9,389 nucleotides of DNA, taken from DAOTXK01 sp034435395. Lineage in GTDB: Bacteria; Chloroflexota; Anaerolineae; Aggregatilineales; Ch27. Shown one piece after another: positions 1 through 5,761 of the stretch. The stretch is from contig DAOTXK010000376.1 in the NCBI GenBank assembly GCA_034435395.1, positions 1 to 9,389 on the forward strand, in the 5' to 3' direction. Position 1 is the stretch's first letter. Every line of letters begins with the position of its first letter. A model generated the notes under the pieces. That model was not told the origin of the DNA. It ran no database searches and was given only the letters and a program-made list of their open reading frames with translations. A program made the position numbers and the translations under genes.

Positions 1-2
1 CC

Positions 3-785
3 CGCCCTCCCCACCCAGGCGACACCGCGCCTCCGCCCACCGAGCGCCCCACCGCCACCCGCCAGCCGGTCATCCCGGAAGTGACCGCCTTCCAGCCGAC
101 CGCCGTCATCCTCACGCCGGAGGAACTGGACCGCGACTTCGAGGACAGCCCGGCCATGCAGGAGTGGCGCGAGAACCTGGTTAAAAACCGGGTCGATCCG
201 GTCGTCGACGACGAGCGGGTGGTGGCAGCCATGCGGGCCGTGCCCCGCCACAGCTTCATCCCCACCAGCAACCTCGACCTGGCCTACAACGACCACCCGC
301 TGCCCATCGGCTACGGCCAGACGATCTCGCAGCCGTCGCTGGTGGGCATGATGACCGAACTGCTCGACCTGCAGGCGGGCGATAAAGTGCTGGAGATCGG
401 GACCGGCTCCGGCTACCAGGCGGCCATCCTGCGCGAACTGACCGGCGACGTGTACACCGTTGAGATCATCCCTGAACTGGCGGCAACGGCGCGGGCCGTG
501 CTGGACCGGCTGGGTTACGCCGACATCCACCTCGACCGCCGCGACGGCTACTACGGCTGGCCGGAACACGCCCCCTTCGATGCCATCATCGTCACCGCCG
601 CGCCAGACCACCTGCCCTCGCCGCTGGTGGAACAGCTCAATCCGGACGGCGGGCGGATGGTGATCCCCATCGGGCCGGTGGGCAACGTGCAGACGCTGTG
701 GCTGGTCGTCCGGGACGGCGACGACGTGCAGATGACCCGCATGTTGGATGTGCGCTTCGTGCCGCTCACCCGCGAGCAGGAATGA
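3..785 (+). CDS. pcm: Protein-L-isoaspartate O-methyltransferase, 5'-partial, probably exported
   Basis: This enzyme transfers methyl from S-adenosylmethionine to isoaspartyl residues in damaged proteins. Numbering from the GTG at 81, family motifs are clear. GYGQTISQP (77-85) is the substrate loop with the conserved Thr/Ser. VLEIGTGSGYQAAIL (103-117) is SAM motif I. A DGYYGWP...PFDAIIVTAA block spans 155-174, and the protein ends in the typical RFVPLT. The core is full length. The GTG at 81 is a poor start because no ribosome-binding site sits at proper distance and the frame is open back to base 3. The upstream codons give a Pro/Thr-rich stretch (APPPTERPTATRQP), which looks like a linker after a signal or lipoprotein leader lying outside the window. 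I therefore call the gene 5'-partial. Export is inference; the enzymatic family is secure. The next internal ATG, at 156, would remove residues before the domain. Confidence 0.93.
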   Translation, partial: RPPHPGDTAPPPTERPTATRQPVIPEVTAFQPTAVILTPEELDRDFEDSPAMQEWRENLVKNRVDPVVDDERVVAAMRAVPRHSFIPTSNLDLAYNDHPLPIGYGQTISQPSLVGMMTELLDLQAGDKVLEIGTGSGYQAAILRELTGDVYTVEIIPELAATARAVLDRLGYADIHLDRRDGYYGWPEHAPFDAIIVTAAPDHLPSPLVEQLNPDGGRMVIPIGPVGNVQTLWLVVRDGDDVQMTRMLDVRFVPLTREQE

Positions 786-786
786 T

Positions 787-818
787 CGCGTCCCGCGCCC
801 GCCCCCAACAGGGACGCG
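787..818 (+). terminator. Stem-loop just after pcm stop, terminator-like
   Basis: An 8-bp perfect inverted repeat (CGCGTCCC at 787-794, GGGACGCG at 811-818) with a C-rich 16-base loop starts one base after the pcm stop codon. No T-tract follows, so it may stabilise the mRNA end or act as a weak terminator between the convergent genes. The hairpin is seen directly; its role is inferred. Confidence 0.4.
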
Positions 819-894
819 GTCGTCTGACAGGCGTTGGAGACGAGGTGACGGCGAGAGGACAGGAGGCGGGGATGGGGGCGACGGGGATGGCGCG

Positions 895-1137
895 CTACTC
901 GCTCACTCTCACCCACACCAGGAGCGTCCCACCGAACGACGACGAGCCGACGAACTGCCAGTCGGGACAGGCCCGCAGCTCGTCAAGGTCCGGCTGAACC
1001 CCGTGTTTACTGAAGCCGATCACCCAGTTTCCGCTGTCGATGTATAACGTGCTCCAACGGATGTTGTGTTTGCGGAGCAGGGCGCGGATGCAGCGGCTTT
1101 CCTGGATGTTGGCCGGGCGTAGGGTTTTGGTGAGCAT
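895..1137 (-). CDS. Small hypothetical protein, 80 aa
   Basis: I do not recognise this protein. It is 80 residues with no signal peptide or clear membrane segment, and has two cysteines (C17, C61). A basic helix-like N-terminal half (IRALLRKHNIRW) is followed by strand-like segments around STLYIDSGNWVIGF and GGTLLVWVRVSE, which suggests a small alpha/beta fold. The ATG at 1137 is supported by GGGAG about 6 bases upstream, and an in-frame TGA lies 21 bases upstream of the ATG, so no longer start is possible. A strong promoter-like pair lies about 115 bases upstream. The gene runs convergently toward pcm. It is more AT-rich than its neighbours, which could mean a separate origin. Composition and the good ribosome-binding site favour a real gene, but no function can be assigned. 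Confidence 0.6.
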   Translation of the reverse strand: MLTKTLRPANIQESRCIRALLRKHNIRWSTLYIDSGNWVIGFSKHGVQPDLDELRACPDWQFVGSSSFGGTLLVWVRVSE

Positions 1138-1257
1138 GCTCCTCTCCCGCCACTCTCACGGCAGCGCGTCCCAGGATAACGCTTCCAATAAGGATTCATA
1201 GTCCCGGACGAAACGCCCAATAATTGCCGTGACAAACCTTTTTCCTACGTAAATTAA

Positions 1258-1286
1258 AGCATAAACCAACAATTGGTTTTTGGCAA
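1258..1286 (-). promoter_or_regulatory. Promoter with internal dyad, upstream of the 80-aa gene
   Basis: On the minus strand, TTGCCA (-35, 1281-1286) and TATGCT (-10, 1258-1263) are separated by exactly 17 bases. The spacer holds a 7-bp inverted repeat, AAACCAA/TTGGTTT with a 3-base centre (1263-1279), placed like an operator between the two boxes. The predicted start near 1251 gives a leader of about 113 bases before the ATG at 1137. Boxes and dyad are seen; activity is inferred. Confidence 0.5.
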
Positions 1287-1359
1287 GTGCCTGCCGGGGA
1301 ATTTGTCAAGAGGAATCGGGGCGCGCCCGATCAGGCGTCGGCATTCATGCCGCCGCTAC

Positions 1360-3747
1360 TCACCTTTCCCGCCCCGCCAGCGCGGCCCCCAGCAGATACA
1401 GCCCGGCCCCGATCAACAGGACCGCCGTGAACCCCCACGACAGCGACAGCGTCACCGCCAGCACCGCGCTGATCACCGAGGCGCTCCCGTTGGCCGCCCA
1501 GGCCCAGGGCACCAGATCGGGCGCGTCCGCCAGGGCCGCCGTGGCGCGCGGGAACGGCAGCCCCATCAGCAACCCGACCGGCGCGATCAGCAGGGCCACC
1601 GCCGCCATCCGGGGGAGCAGTGGCAGCGGCAGCAGGAGCGGCGTCAGCGCTTCGGTCAGCCAGGGGTAGACAGCCAGCAGCGCCACCAGCCCCAGCATCG
1701 CCCGCCGCCAGGGGAGACGCCGGGAGCGCGCGCTCCCCAGCCCGGAGAACAGCAGCAGCGCCCCGATCACGGTCGCCACCGCCAGCGTCGGCTGGCCCAG
1801 CGTCAGGATGTACCGCTGGATCAGGGCCACCTCCACCAGCAAATAGGCCAGCCCGATGGCTGTGAAGTAACCCAGGGCGCGGGCCGACCGTCCCGAACCC
1901 GCCCCGCGCAAGGCCGCCCGGAACCGTCCCCGCAGCCCGACCGGCAGCAGCACAAACATCAACGCTGCCAGGGCGGCGAAGGCCAGCAGGGCCAGCAGCA
2001 CAAAAAAGCCGCTCCCGCCGAAGGGCTGCCAGCGCTGGCCCAGGTTTTGCAGCACGGCGGGCGTCTGCCGCCAGCGGAAGAAGTGGAAAAAAAAGGGATG
2101 GTCGTCGGTGGGCGGGGCGATGTCGAAGTCGTAGGCGGCGTAAAAGGCGGCCCGGTCCGGGGCGGTCGCCAGCGCCAGGAACAGGTCATGGTAGATCGGC
2201 GTCTCCAGCCGGGCGTAACGATTGATCATCGCCGGCGGCATGATGGGCGCGAGCAGCAGGTCGTAGCGCAGCCGAGTGATGTCGGCCAGCAGCGCGTCCA
2301 CTTCCGCCGACGGGAAGGGCGGGGGCCTGACGATGAAAGTGGCGGTCTGGAAGGAGCGGAAGGCGACGATGTGCTGGAGCGGGTCGCGGTCGCCCAGGGC
2401 GGCGAGGATCAGGCCCAGCGCCCGCAGCTCCTCGCTGGGCGGGTTTTGCAGCCAGCGGGTGAACACCAGCAGGCCGTCCTCGCCGCAGAGGTCCAGGTAG
2501 GCGCGGAACGCCTCAACCGTCAGGACGTAGTTTTCGGTCAGCGTGAAGGCCCCGGAGGTGATGGGGCGGTAGTTGTCGGTCAGGCCCAACTGCACCAGGT
2601 CATAGGTGCGGCCAGCGCGCGGGGTGAAGGCCCGAATCTCGTCGTGGACCAGCCTCACCCGTCCATCATCCAGCCCGGCAAAGGCGCGAAGTTCCCCCGC
2701 CAGCTCCTCGTAGACCAGCTGGTTCGGCTCCACCACCGTGACCGACCCCGCGCCGTTAACCAGCGCCGCCCAGGCGTCCAGGCTGCCGCCGGCGCCCAGG
2801 ATCACGGCCTCGCCGCCGGGGCGTCGGGCGTAGGCGACCGCCGCCGGGAGAGCACCGGCCAGCGCCGGGGAGGCCCTCGACGCCTCAGTCACCGGGACCA
2901 GCGCGTCGCCATCGATCAGCAGCCCGATCTGCGGCGGCAGCGGGCCGAAGTAGGTCAGGCTCAGCCCCGGCGCAGAATGGATGGACGGGCTGTCCACCAC
3001 GTCCAGGCGGGCGTAGGCGTTCTGGCGGGTGGCGGTGATGGCCGTATCCGGGTCCAGGCGGAAGGCGCTCAACCGCTTATAGGGCGAGGGCTGGACTTCA
3101 AACACGGCGGGGAAGGCCAGCAACAATCCCAGCAGCCCGGCGAGGCTCAGCAGGGCCAATCCCCGCGCCGTCCCGGTCCGGGGGTTCGGCTGGCCATGGC
3201 TCCCCCCCGGCGGGGCCGCCAGGATCAGCGCCGCCCCCGCCCCCAGGACCGCGCACAGCAACACGACCCGCTCGCTGCCCAGGGAACCGATCAGCAGCGG
3301 GGCCAGGGCCGCGCCCGCCGCCGAGCCGAGCAGGTTGGCGGCGTAGACGCGCCCGGCCTGGGCGGCCTCCTGGCTCAACAGCGCCCCGACCAGCGCCCCG
3401 GCGAAGACGAAAGGCACGGCCAGCCCCAACAGGTTGCCGAGCAGCAGGTAAACCTGCGTCACGTCCCAGGCGATGGCGTAGGAGTCAAACGGCAGGTGGT
3501 TCAGAAACAGGTAAGCGGCCACCGCGCTCACGGCGAAGCCCAGCGCGTACCAGGGTCCGGCGTCGCGGCGGCGCAGGCGCGGCCCCAGCGCCAGCAGCGA
3601 CCCGCTGGCCCCAAAACCCAGCAGCGCCAGGCTGATCACCAGGAAGGCGAAATGGTAAAACTGGGCGACGGAAAACACCCGGGTCAGGGCCACCTGCAGG
3701 AGCAGCATGGCCGCCGAGAGCAGCCCCAAACCGGCCAGGGTGCGCAT
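1360..3747 (-). CDS. Spermidine-synthase-like domain in a multi-spanning membrane protein, 795 aa
   Basis: This large membrane protein has three parts. An N-terminal hydrophobic region (about 1-215) holds several membrane helices. A soluble Rossmann-like domain (about 300-480) resembles aminopropyltransferases. A second multi-helix region lies at about 575-790. The soluble domain has a glycine loop (VILGAGGSLDAW, 315-326), an acidic residue after the second strand (VVEPNQ, E340) and VHDEIRAF (367-374), then YDLVQLGLTD (382-391). These match the layout of the SAM-binding half of spermidine synthase, but the usual GGGDG loop is altered, so polyamine synthesis is doubtful. A PPTDDHPFFFHFF block (545-557) precedes the second membrane part and is typical, as I recall, of this membrane family. 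AGGAG 9 bases before the ATG supports the start. It lies downstream of the Mth938-like gene on the same strand and may be co-transcribed. The substrate is unknown. Confidence 0.8.
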   Translation of the reverse strand: MRTLAGLGLLSAAMLLLQVALTRVFSVAQFYHFAFLVISLALLGFGASGSLLALGPRLRRRDAGPWYALGFAVSAVAAYLFLNHLPFDSYAIAWDVTQVYLLLGNLLGLAVPFVFAGALVGALLSQEAAQAGRVYAANLLGSAAGAALAPLLIGSLGSERVVLLCAVLGAGAALILAAPPGGSHGQPNPRTGTARGLALLSLAGLLGLLLAFPAVFEVQPSPYKRLSAFRLDPDTAITATRQNAYARLDVVDSPSIHSAPGLSLTYFGPLPPQIGLLIDGDALVPVTEASRASPALAGALPAAVAYARRPGGEAVILGAGGSLDAWAALVNGAGSVTVVEPNQLVYEELAGELRAFAGLDDGRVRLVHDEIRAFTPRAGRTYDLVQLGLTDNYRPITSGAFTLTENYVLTVEAFRAYLDLCGEDGLLVFTRWLQNPPSEELRALGLILAALGDRDPLQHIVAFRSFQTATFIVRPPPFPSAEVDALLADITRLRYDLLLAPIMPPAMINRYARLETPIYHDLFLALATAPDRAAFYAAYDFDIAPPTDDHPFFFHFFRWRQTPAVLQNLGQRWQPFGGSGFFVLLALLAFAALAALMFVLLPVGLRGRFRAALRGAGSGRSARALGYFTAIGLAYLLVEVALIQRYILTLGQPTLAVATVIGALLLFSGLGSARSRRLPWRRAMLGLVALLAVYPWLTEALTPLLLPLPLLPRMAAVALLIAPVGLLMGLPFPRATAALADAPDLVPWAWAANGSASVISAVLAVTLSLSWGFTAVLLIGAGLYLLGAALAGRER

Positions 3748-3778
3748 CGTTTTTTTCTCCTCCCGGTACCGCCCAGGT

Positions 3779-3821
3779 GCCAGGGGAGTCCAGGGCCGAC
3801 GGCCCTTGCGTCCCCCCTGGC
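3779..3821 (-). other. Strong nested hairpin between two minus-strand genes
   Basis: An outer 8-bp arm pair (GCCAGGGG 3779-3786, CCCCTGGC 3814-3821) encloses an inner 6-bp pair (AGGGCC 3792-3797, GGCCCT 3801-3806) with a 3-base loop. In minus-strand mRNA it would lie after the restored stop of the Mth938-like gene and about 30 bases before the next ATG. No T-tract follows, so it is more likely an mRNA stabiliser, processing site or leader structure than a classical terminator. Confidence 0.45.
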
Positions 3822-3863
3822 GGCCCGATCACGCCCTGTTCCGACGGGCAGCCGCTCAACAGG

Positions 3864-4208
3864 TCACATGGATGATGGCCTGGACCGGCTGCTCGCCCAT
3901 CCGCTGATCAGCCGGCACGCCTCCCGGGTCGGCACGGCCACCACCTCGACGCCGCGCCGGTCCGCCTCGGCGTAGACCTCCGCCATGACCGGCAGGCGGC
4001 CCTGAACGCCCGTCCCGATGATCAGCCGCCGACCGCCCCAGGGAATGTCTTCCTCGGCGGAGAGCGGCGTGTGGCCATATTCGTCACTATAGCGCCGGGA
4101 GGGTTTCTTCTTCCGCTTGCGCACCCGGCCCCGGTCGATCACCACGTCGTAATCGTAGCGCTGTCCGTCGATTTCCACCTCACCAAAGCGCATCAGTTTC
4201 GCCTGCAT
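3864..4208 (-). CDS. Mth938/AAMDC-like (DUF498) domain protein, apparently 3'-frameshifted
   Basis: This small protein is of the Mth938/NDUFAF3-like fold family, whose biochemical role in bacteria is not established. Family features include MRFGEVEIDGQRYDYDVVI (6-24), the basic RGRVRKRKKK segment, GHTPLSAEED, the LIIGTGVQGRLPVMAEV core strand and turn, and VVAVPTREA. The reading frame as it stands ends at 3864 with an atypical tail (SGWASSRSRPSSM). Another frame of the same DNA encodes QPVQAIIHVTC and stops at 3856. That ending matches the conserved H-x-T-C terminus known from this family (human AAMDC ends in FHSTC). One base therefore seems to be missing at about 3901-3911. GAGGA upstream of the ATG and a -10 box at 4249-4254 support the start; M6 is an alternative. 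It probably heads a transcript that includes the large membrane protein. Confidence 0.8.
   Translation of the reverse strand: MQAKLMRFGEVEIDGQRYDYDVVIDRGRVRKRKKKPSRRYSDEYGHTPLSAEEDIPWGGRRLIIGTGVQGRLPVMAEVYAEADRRGVEVVAVPTREACRLISGWASSRSRPSSM
3898..3911 (-). other. Probable single-base deletion site in the Mth938-like gene
   Basis: Codons CTG ATC AGC (3911-3903) fit the family in the upstream frame. From ATG (3900-3898) onward, the other frame reads MGEQPVQAIIHVTC and stops at 3858-3856. Only the two bases GG (3902-3901) lie between them, so one added base would join the two halves into a full-length protein with the expected Cys terminus. Confidence 0.6.
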
Positions 4209-4248
4209 GGCGTTTCCTCATCTCATCCGACCGACTCAGGCTACCCTC

Positions 4249-4254
4249 ATTATA
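4249..4254 (-). promoter_or_regulatory. -10 element for the Mth938-like gene
   Basis: A perfect TATAAT on the minus strand lies 40 bases upstream of the ATG at 4208, giving a leader of about 34 bases. I do not see a convincing -35 box at 16-18 bases, so this is a partial promoter call. Confidence 0.4.
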
Positions 4255-4431
4255 GGGGCTTCCGGGGGATTTTCTGGTGAGTAAGCGATGAATCAGCTCC
4301 TTTCGCCGCCCGCTGGCGGACTTGAGGGTCAGGAACAGCCCGCCAAAACGCCCAACCGCAGCGGAGCATGTTAACCTGGTGTGCAGGTATTGACGCGATG
4401 AGTTTTGAACCCGTCGCCTGGCACGCCGAAC

Positions 4432-4487
4432 CCGCTAAAGGGATTCGTCCACGGCCCTGTGATGCCCCCCACCAGTCCCTTTAGCGG
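4432..4487. repeat. 12-bp perfect inverted repeat in a 408-base intergenic region
   Basis: CCGCTAAAGGGA (4432-4443) and TCCCTTTAGCGG (4476-4487) are exact reverse complements around a 32-base centre. The region 4209-4616 between divergent genes is otherwise non-coding as far as I can see, apart from the two outward promoters. It also holds an 8-bp hairpin just to the right. The repeat could be a structured RNA, a small mobile-element remnant or a binding site. No T-tract follows on either strand. Confidence 0.55.
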
Positions 4488-4502
4488 CCTTAGCCAGTCC
4501 CA

Positions 4503-4524
4503 GCCGGAGGTTTGACCCTCCGGC
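4503..4524. other. 8-bp GC-rich hairpin upstream of the zinc-ribbon gene
   Basis: GCCGGAGG (4503-4510) pairs with CCTCCGGC (4517-4524) around a 6-base loop. A second 6-bp arm pair (CGGCGA 4524-4529, TCGCCG 4541-4546) overlaps it by one base. Both lie upstream of the -10 box at 4570, so they are not in that gene's leader. They may belong to an older or unannotated transcript. Confidence 0.35.
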
Positions 4525-4566
4525 GGCGAAAACAACCGCCTCGCCGAGAAATTCGCCCACCGGGTA

Positions 4567-4575
4567 TGCTATAAT
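4567..4575 (+). promoter_or_regulatory. Extended -10 promoter of the zinc-ribbon gene
   Basis: TGCTATAAT is a perfect extended -10 element (TGn plus TATAAT). No good -35 box is seen, which is usual for extended -10 promoters. The predicted start near 4582 gives a leader of about 35 bases before the ATG at 4617. Confidence 0.6.
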
Positions 4576-4616
4576 TAAACCAGGACGTAAACAGTGGACA
4601 GAAAGTTCGGAAAACA

Positions 4617-5141
4617 ATGAAGCAATGCCCGCAATGCCATCATCTGAACCCGGACGGGGCGCTTTTCTGTGCGGGCTGCGGCGCGGAACTGGCCCGGCAG
4701 TGTAACGCCTGCGGCCAGACTGTCCCGGCGGACGCCCGTTTCTGCCCTTACTGCGGCGCGGTCATCGTCAGCGAGCCGCCGGTGCCCTGGCTGGACCGGC
4801 GTTTCACCCCGGAAATCCGGGGGGCGCTATTCGCCGTCACGCGCGGCATGGGCCTCACCATGCTCGTCCTGGCCTTTGTGACCGCCCTGCTGACCCCGCC
4901 GCCCCGCATTCTGGATGACACGCTCCTGCTGATCGGCGGCGCGGCCCTCATGGTCCTGGCGGAGCTTCTGAAGCCGGGGCGCAAACCCAAACCCCCTGGC
5001 GGCGACCAGCGGTATATCCCGGATATCCCCCCGCCCGGCGGCCAGGAAATCGCCCCGCCGGACGAAGTGATCGAGACCCGACGGCTGACGTCCGAGCACG
5101 CGCCACCGCCCGGCAGCACCCAGGGACCGTACCTCAACTAA
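4617..5141 (+). CDS. Double zinc-ribbon membrane protein, 174 aa
   Basis: The N-terminus carries two zinc ribbons in tandem. The first uses C4-x2-C7 and C18-x2-C21; the second uses C29-x2-C32 and C43-x2-C46. All eight cysteines are intact. Two hydrophobic segments follow (about 70-92 and 101-118), separated by a short proline turn, so the protein probably spans the membrane twice with both ends in the cytoplasm. The C-terminal tail (119-174) is proline-rich and polar, likely disordered. Zinc-ribbon/transmembrane proteins of this layout are common in Chloroflexota and often lack a defined role; I cannot name a partner. The ATG has only a weak GGAA-type ribosome-binding site. The TAA stop (5139-5141) overlaps the stop codon of the convergent gene. 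Confidence 0.8.
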   Translation: MKQCPQCHHLNPDGALFCAGCGAELARQCNACGQTVPADARFCPYCGAVIVSEPPVPWLDRRFTPEIRGALFAVTRGMGLTMLVLAFVTALLTPPPRILDDTLLLIGGAALMVLAELLKPGRKPKPPGGDQRYIPDIPPPGGQEIAPPDEVIETRRLTSEHAPPPGSTQGPYLN

Positions 5142-5746
5142 GCCCGGCGGCGCTGGCGGCGGCGCTGGTAGCGGGCGAAATAGGCCCGCAGCGCGAGGCT
5201 CAGCAGCGCTCCCGCCACCGACCAGACCCAGGTCAGGTCGGCCTCCTGGGGCGGCGGCGTGGGGGCGTCGGTCGGATCGAATGTCACCAGGTACAGATCG
5301 TCTCTGGCGGCGAGGAATCCCTCGCGGCTGAAGTGCACGCCCATCGCCTCCACCCAGCGCTGCATCAGCGGGTTTTGCGCCATGAAGTCGAAAGCCTCCG
5401 CCAGTTCCTCGTCGTCCCTGACGCGCCGGGCGAGCACACGCTCCGCCCCTTTTGCCGTCTGGATCGTGACCAGTGGGTCGGCCATGATGTTCCGGTACCA
5501 CTGGGCGCGCTCCCCCCAGGCGCTGTAGATATACTTGCGGCCCCGGTACTCGTGGAATTCGATGGCGGTGCGGCGCGGCCGGCCGCTCACCCGCCCGGTG
5601 GTGGTAAGGATCATCAACTGCCGCCCGACCAGCGGCCCCAGCCCCAGCCGCCACAGCAGGATAGGCGACTGAAAGGCGTATTTCATGAACGGGCTGGCAG
5701 GATACGGCACGTTGAGGGGGGATCGCGCGTGGCTTCGGTTGGACAT
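5138..5746 (-). CDS. Deazaflavin (F420)-dependent nitroreductase-family protein with a C-terminal membrane anchor, 202 aa
   Basis: This protein belongs to the DDN/nitroreductase family that uses reduced coenzyme F420, or in some members FMN or heme, in a split beta-barrel fold. The family signature LTTTGRVSGRPRRTAIEF (47-64) is followed by YIYSAWGERAQWYRNIMADP (72-91), which fits the cofactor and substrate region. The core ends near residue 157. After a Pro-rich linker (PTPPP) comes a hydrophobic segment (about 172-193) and an arginine-rich end (RRRQRRRA), which suggests a tail anchor with a cytoplasmic basic tail. The usual family length is about 130-150 residues, so the C-terminal anchor is an extension. 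AGGAG 6 bases before the ATG supports the start. It begins 15 bases after the padR stop, hence one operon and probable control by that PadR. Substrate unknown. Confidence 0.85.
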   Translation of the reverse strand: MSNRSHARSPLNVPYPASPFMKYAFQSPILLWRLGLGPLVGRQLMILTTTGRVSGRPRRTAIEFHEYRGRKYIYSAWGERAQWYRNIMADPLVTIQTAKGAERVLARRVRDDEELAEAFDFMAQNPLMQRWVEAMGVHFSREGFLAARDDLYLVTFDPTDAPTPPPQEADLTWVWSVAGALLSLALRAYFARYQRRRQRRRA

Positions 5747-5761
5747 GGCAGGCTCCTTTTT

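Noticed and set aside
1273..3975. A 900-codon open frame on the plus strand opposite the membrane-protein gene
   Set aside because: The translation is Gln/Arg/Gly/Pro-rich and low in complexity, as expected when a GC-rich gene is read on its other strand. The minus-strand frame has clear domains and a ribosome-binding site.
4181..4376. A coding-like minus-strand stretch (RFGGLFLTLKSASGRRKELI) before the Mth938-like gene
   Set aside because: No suitable start codon with a ribosome-binding site, it overlaps the -10 box of the next gene and runs out of frame into it; too weak to call a gene.
4432..4487. The inverted repeat as a tRNA or intrinsic terminator
   Set aside because: No cloverleaf arms or T-loop consensus, and no T-tract after either arm.
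4435..4617. A 60-codon minus-strand frame in the intergenic region
   Set aside because: It reads backwards through the zinc-ribbon promoter, has no ribosome-binding site, and its end is formed by the inverted repeat.
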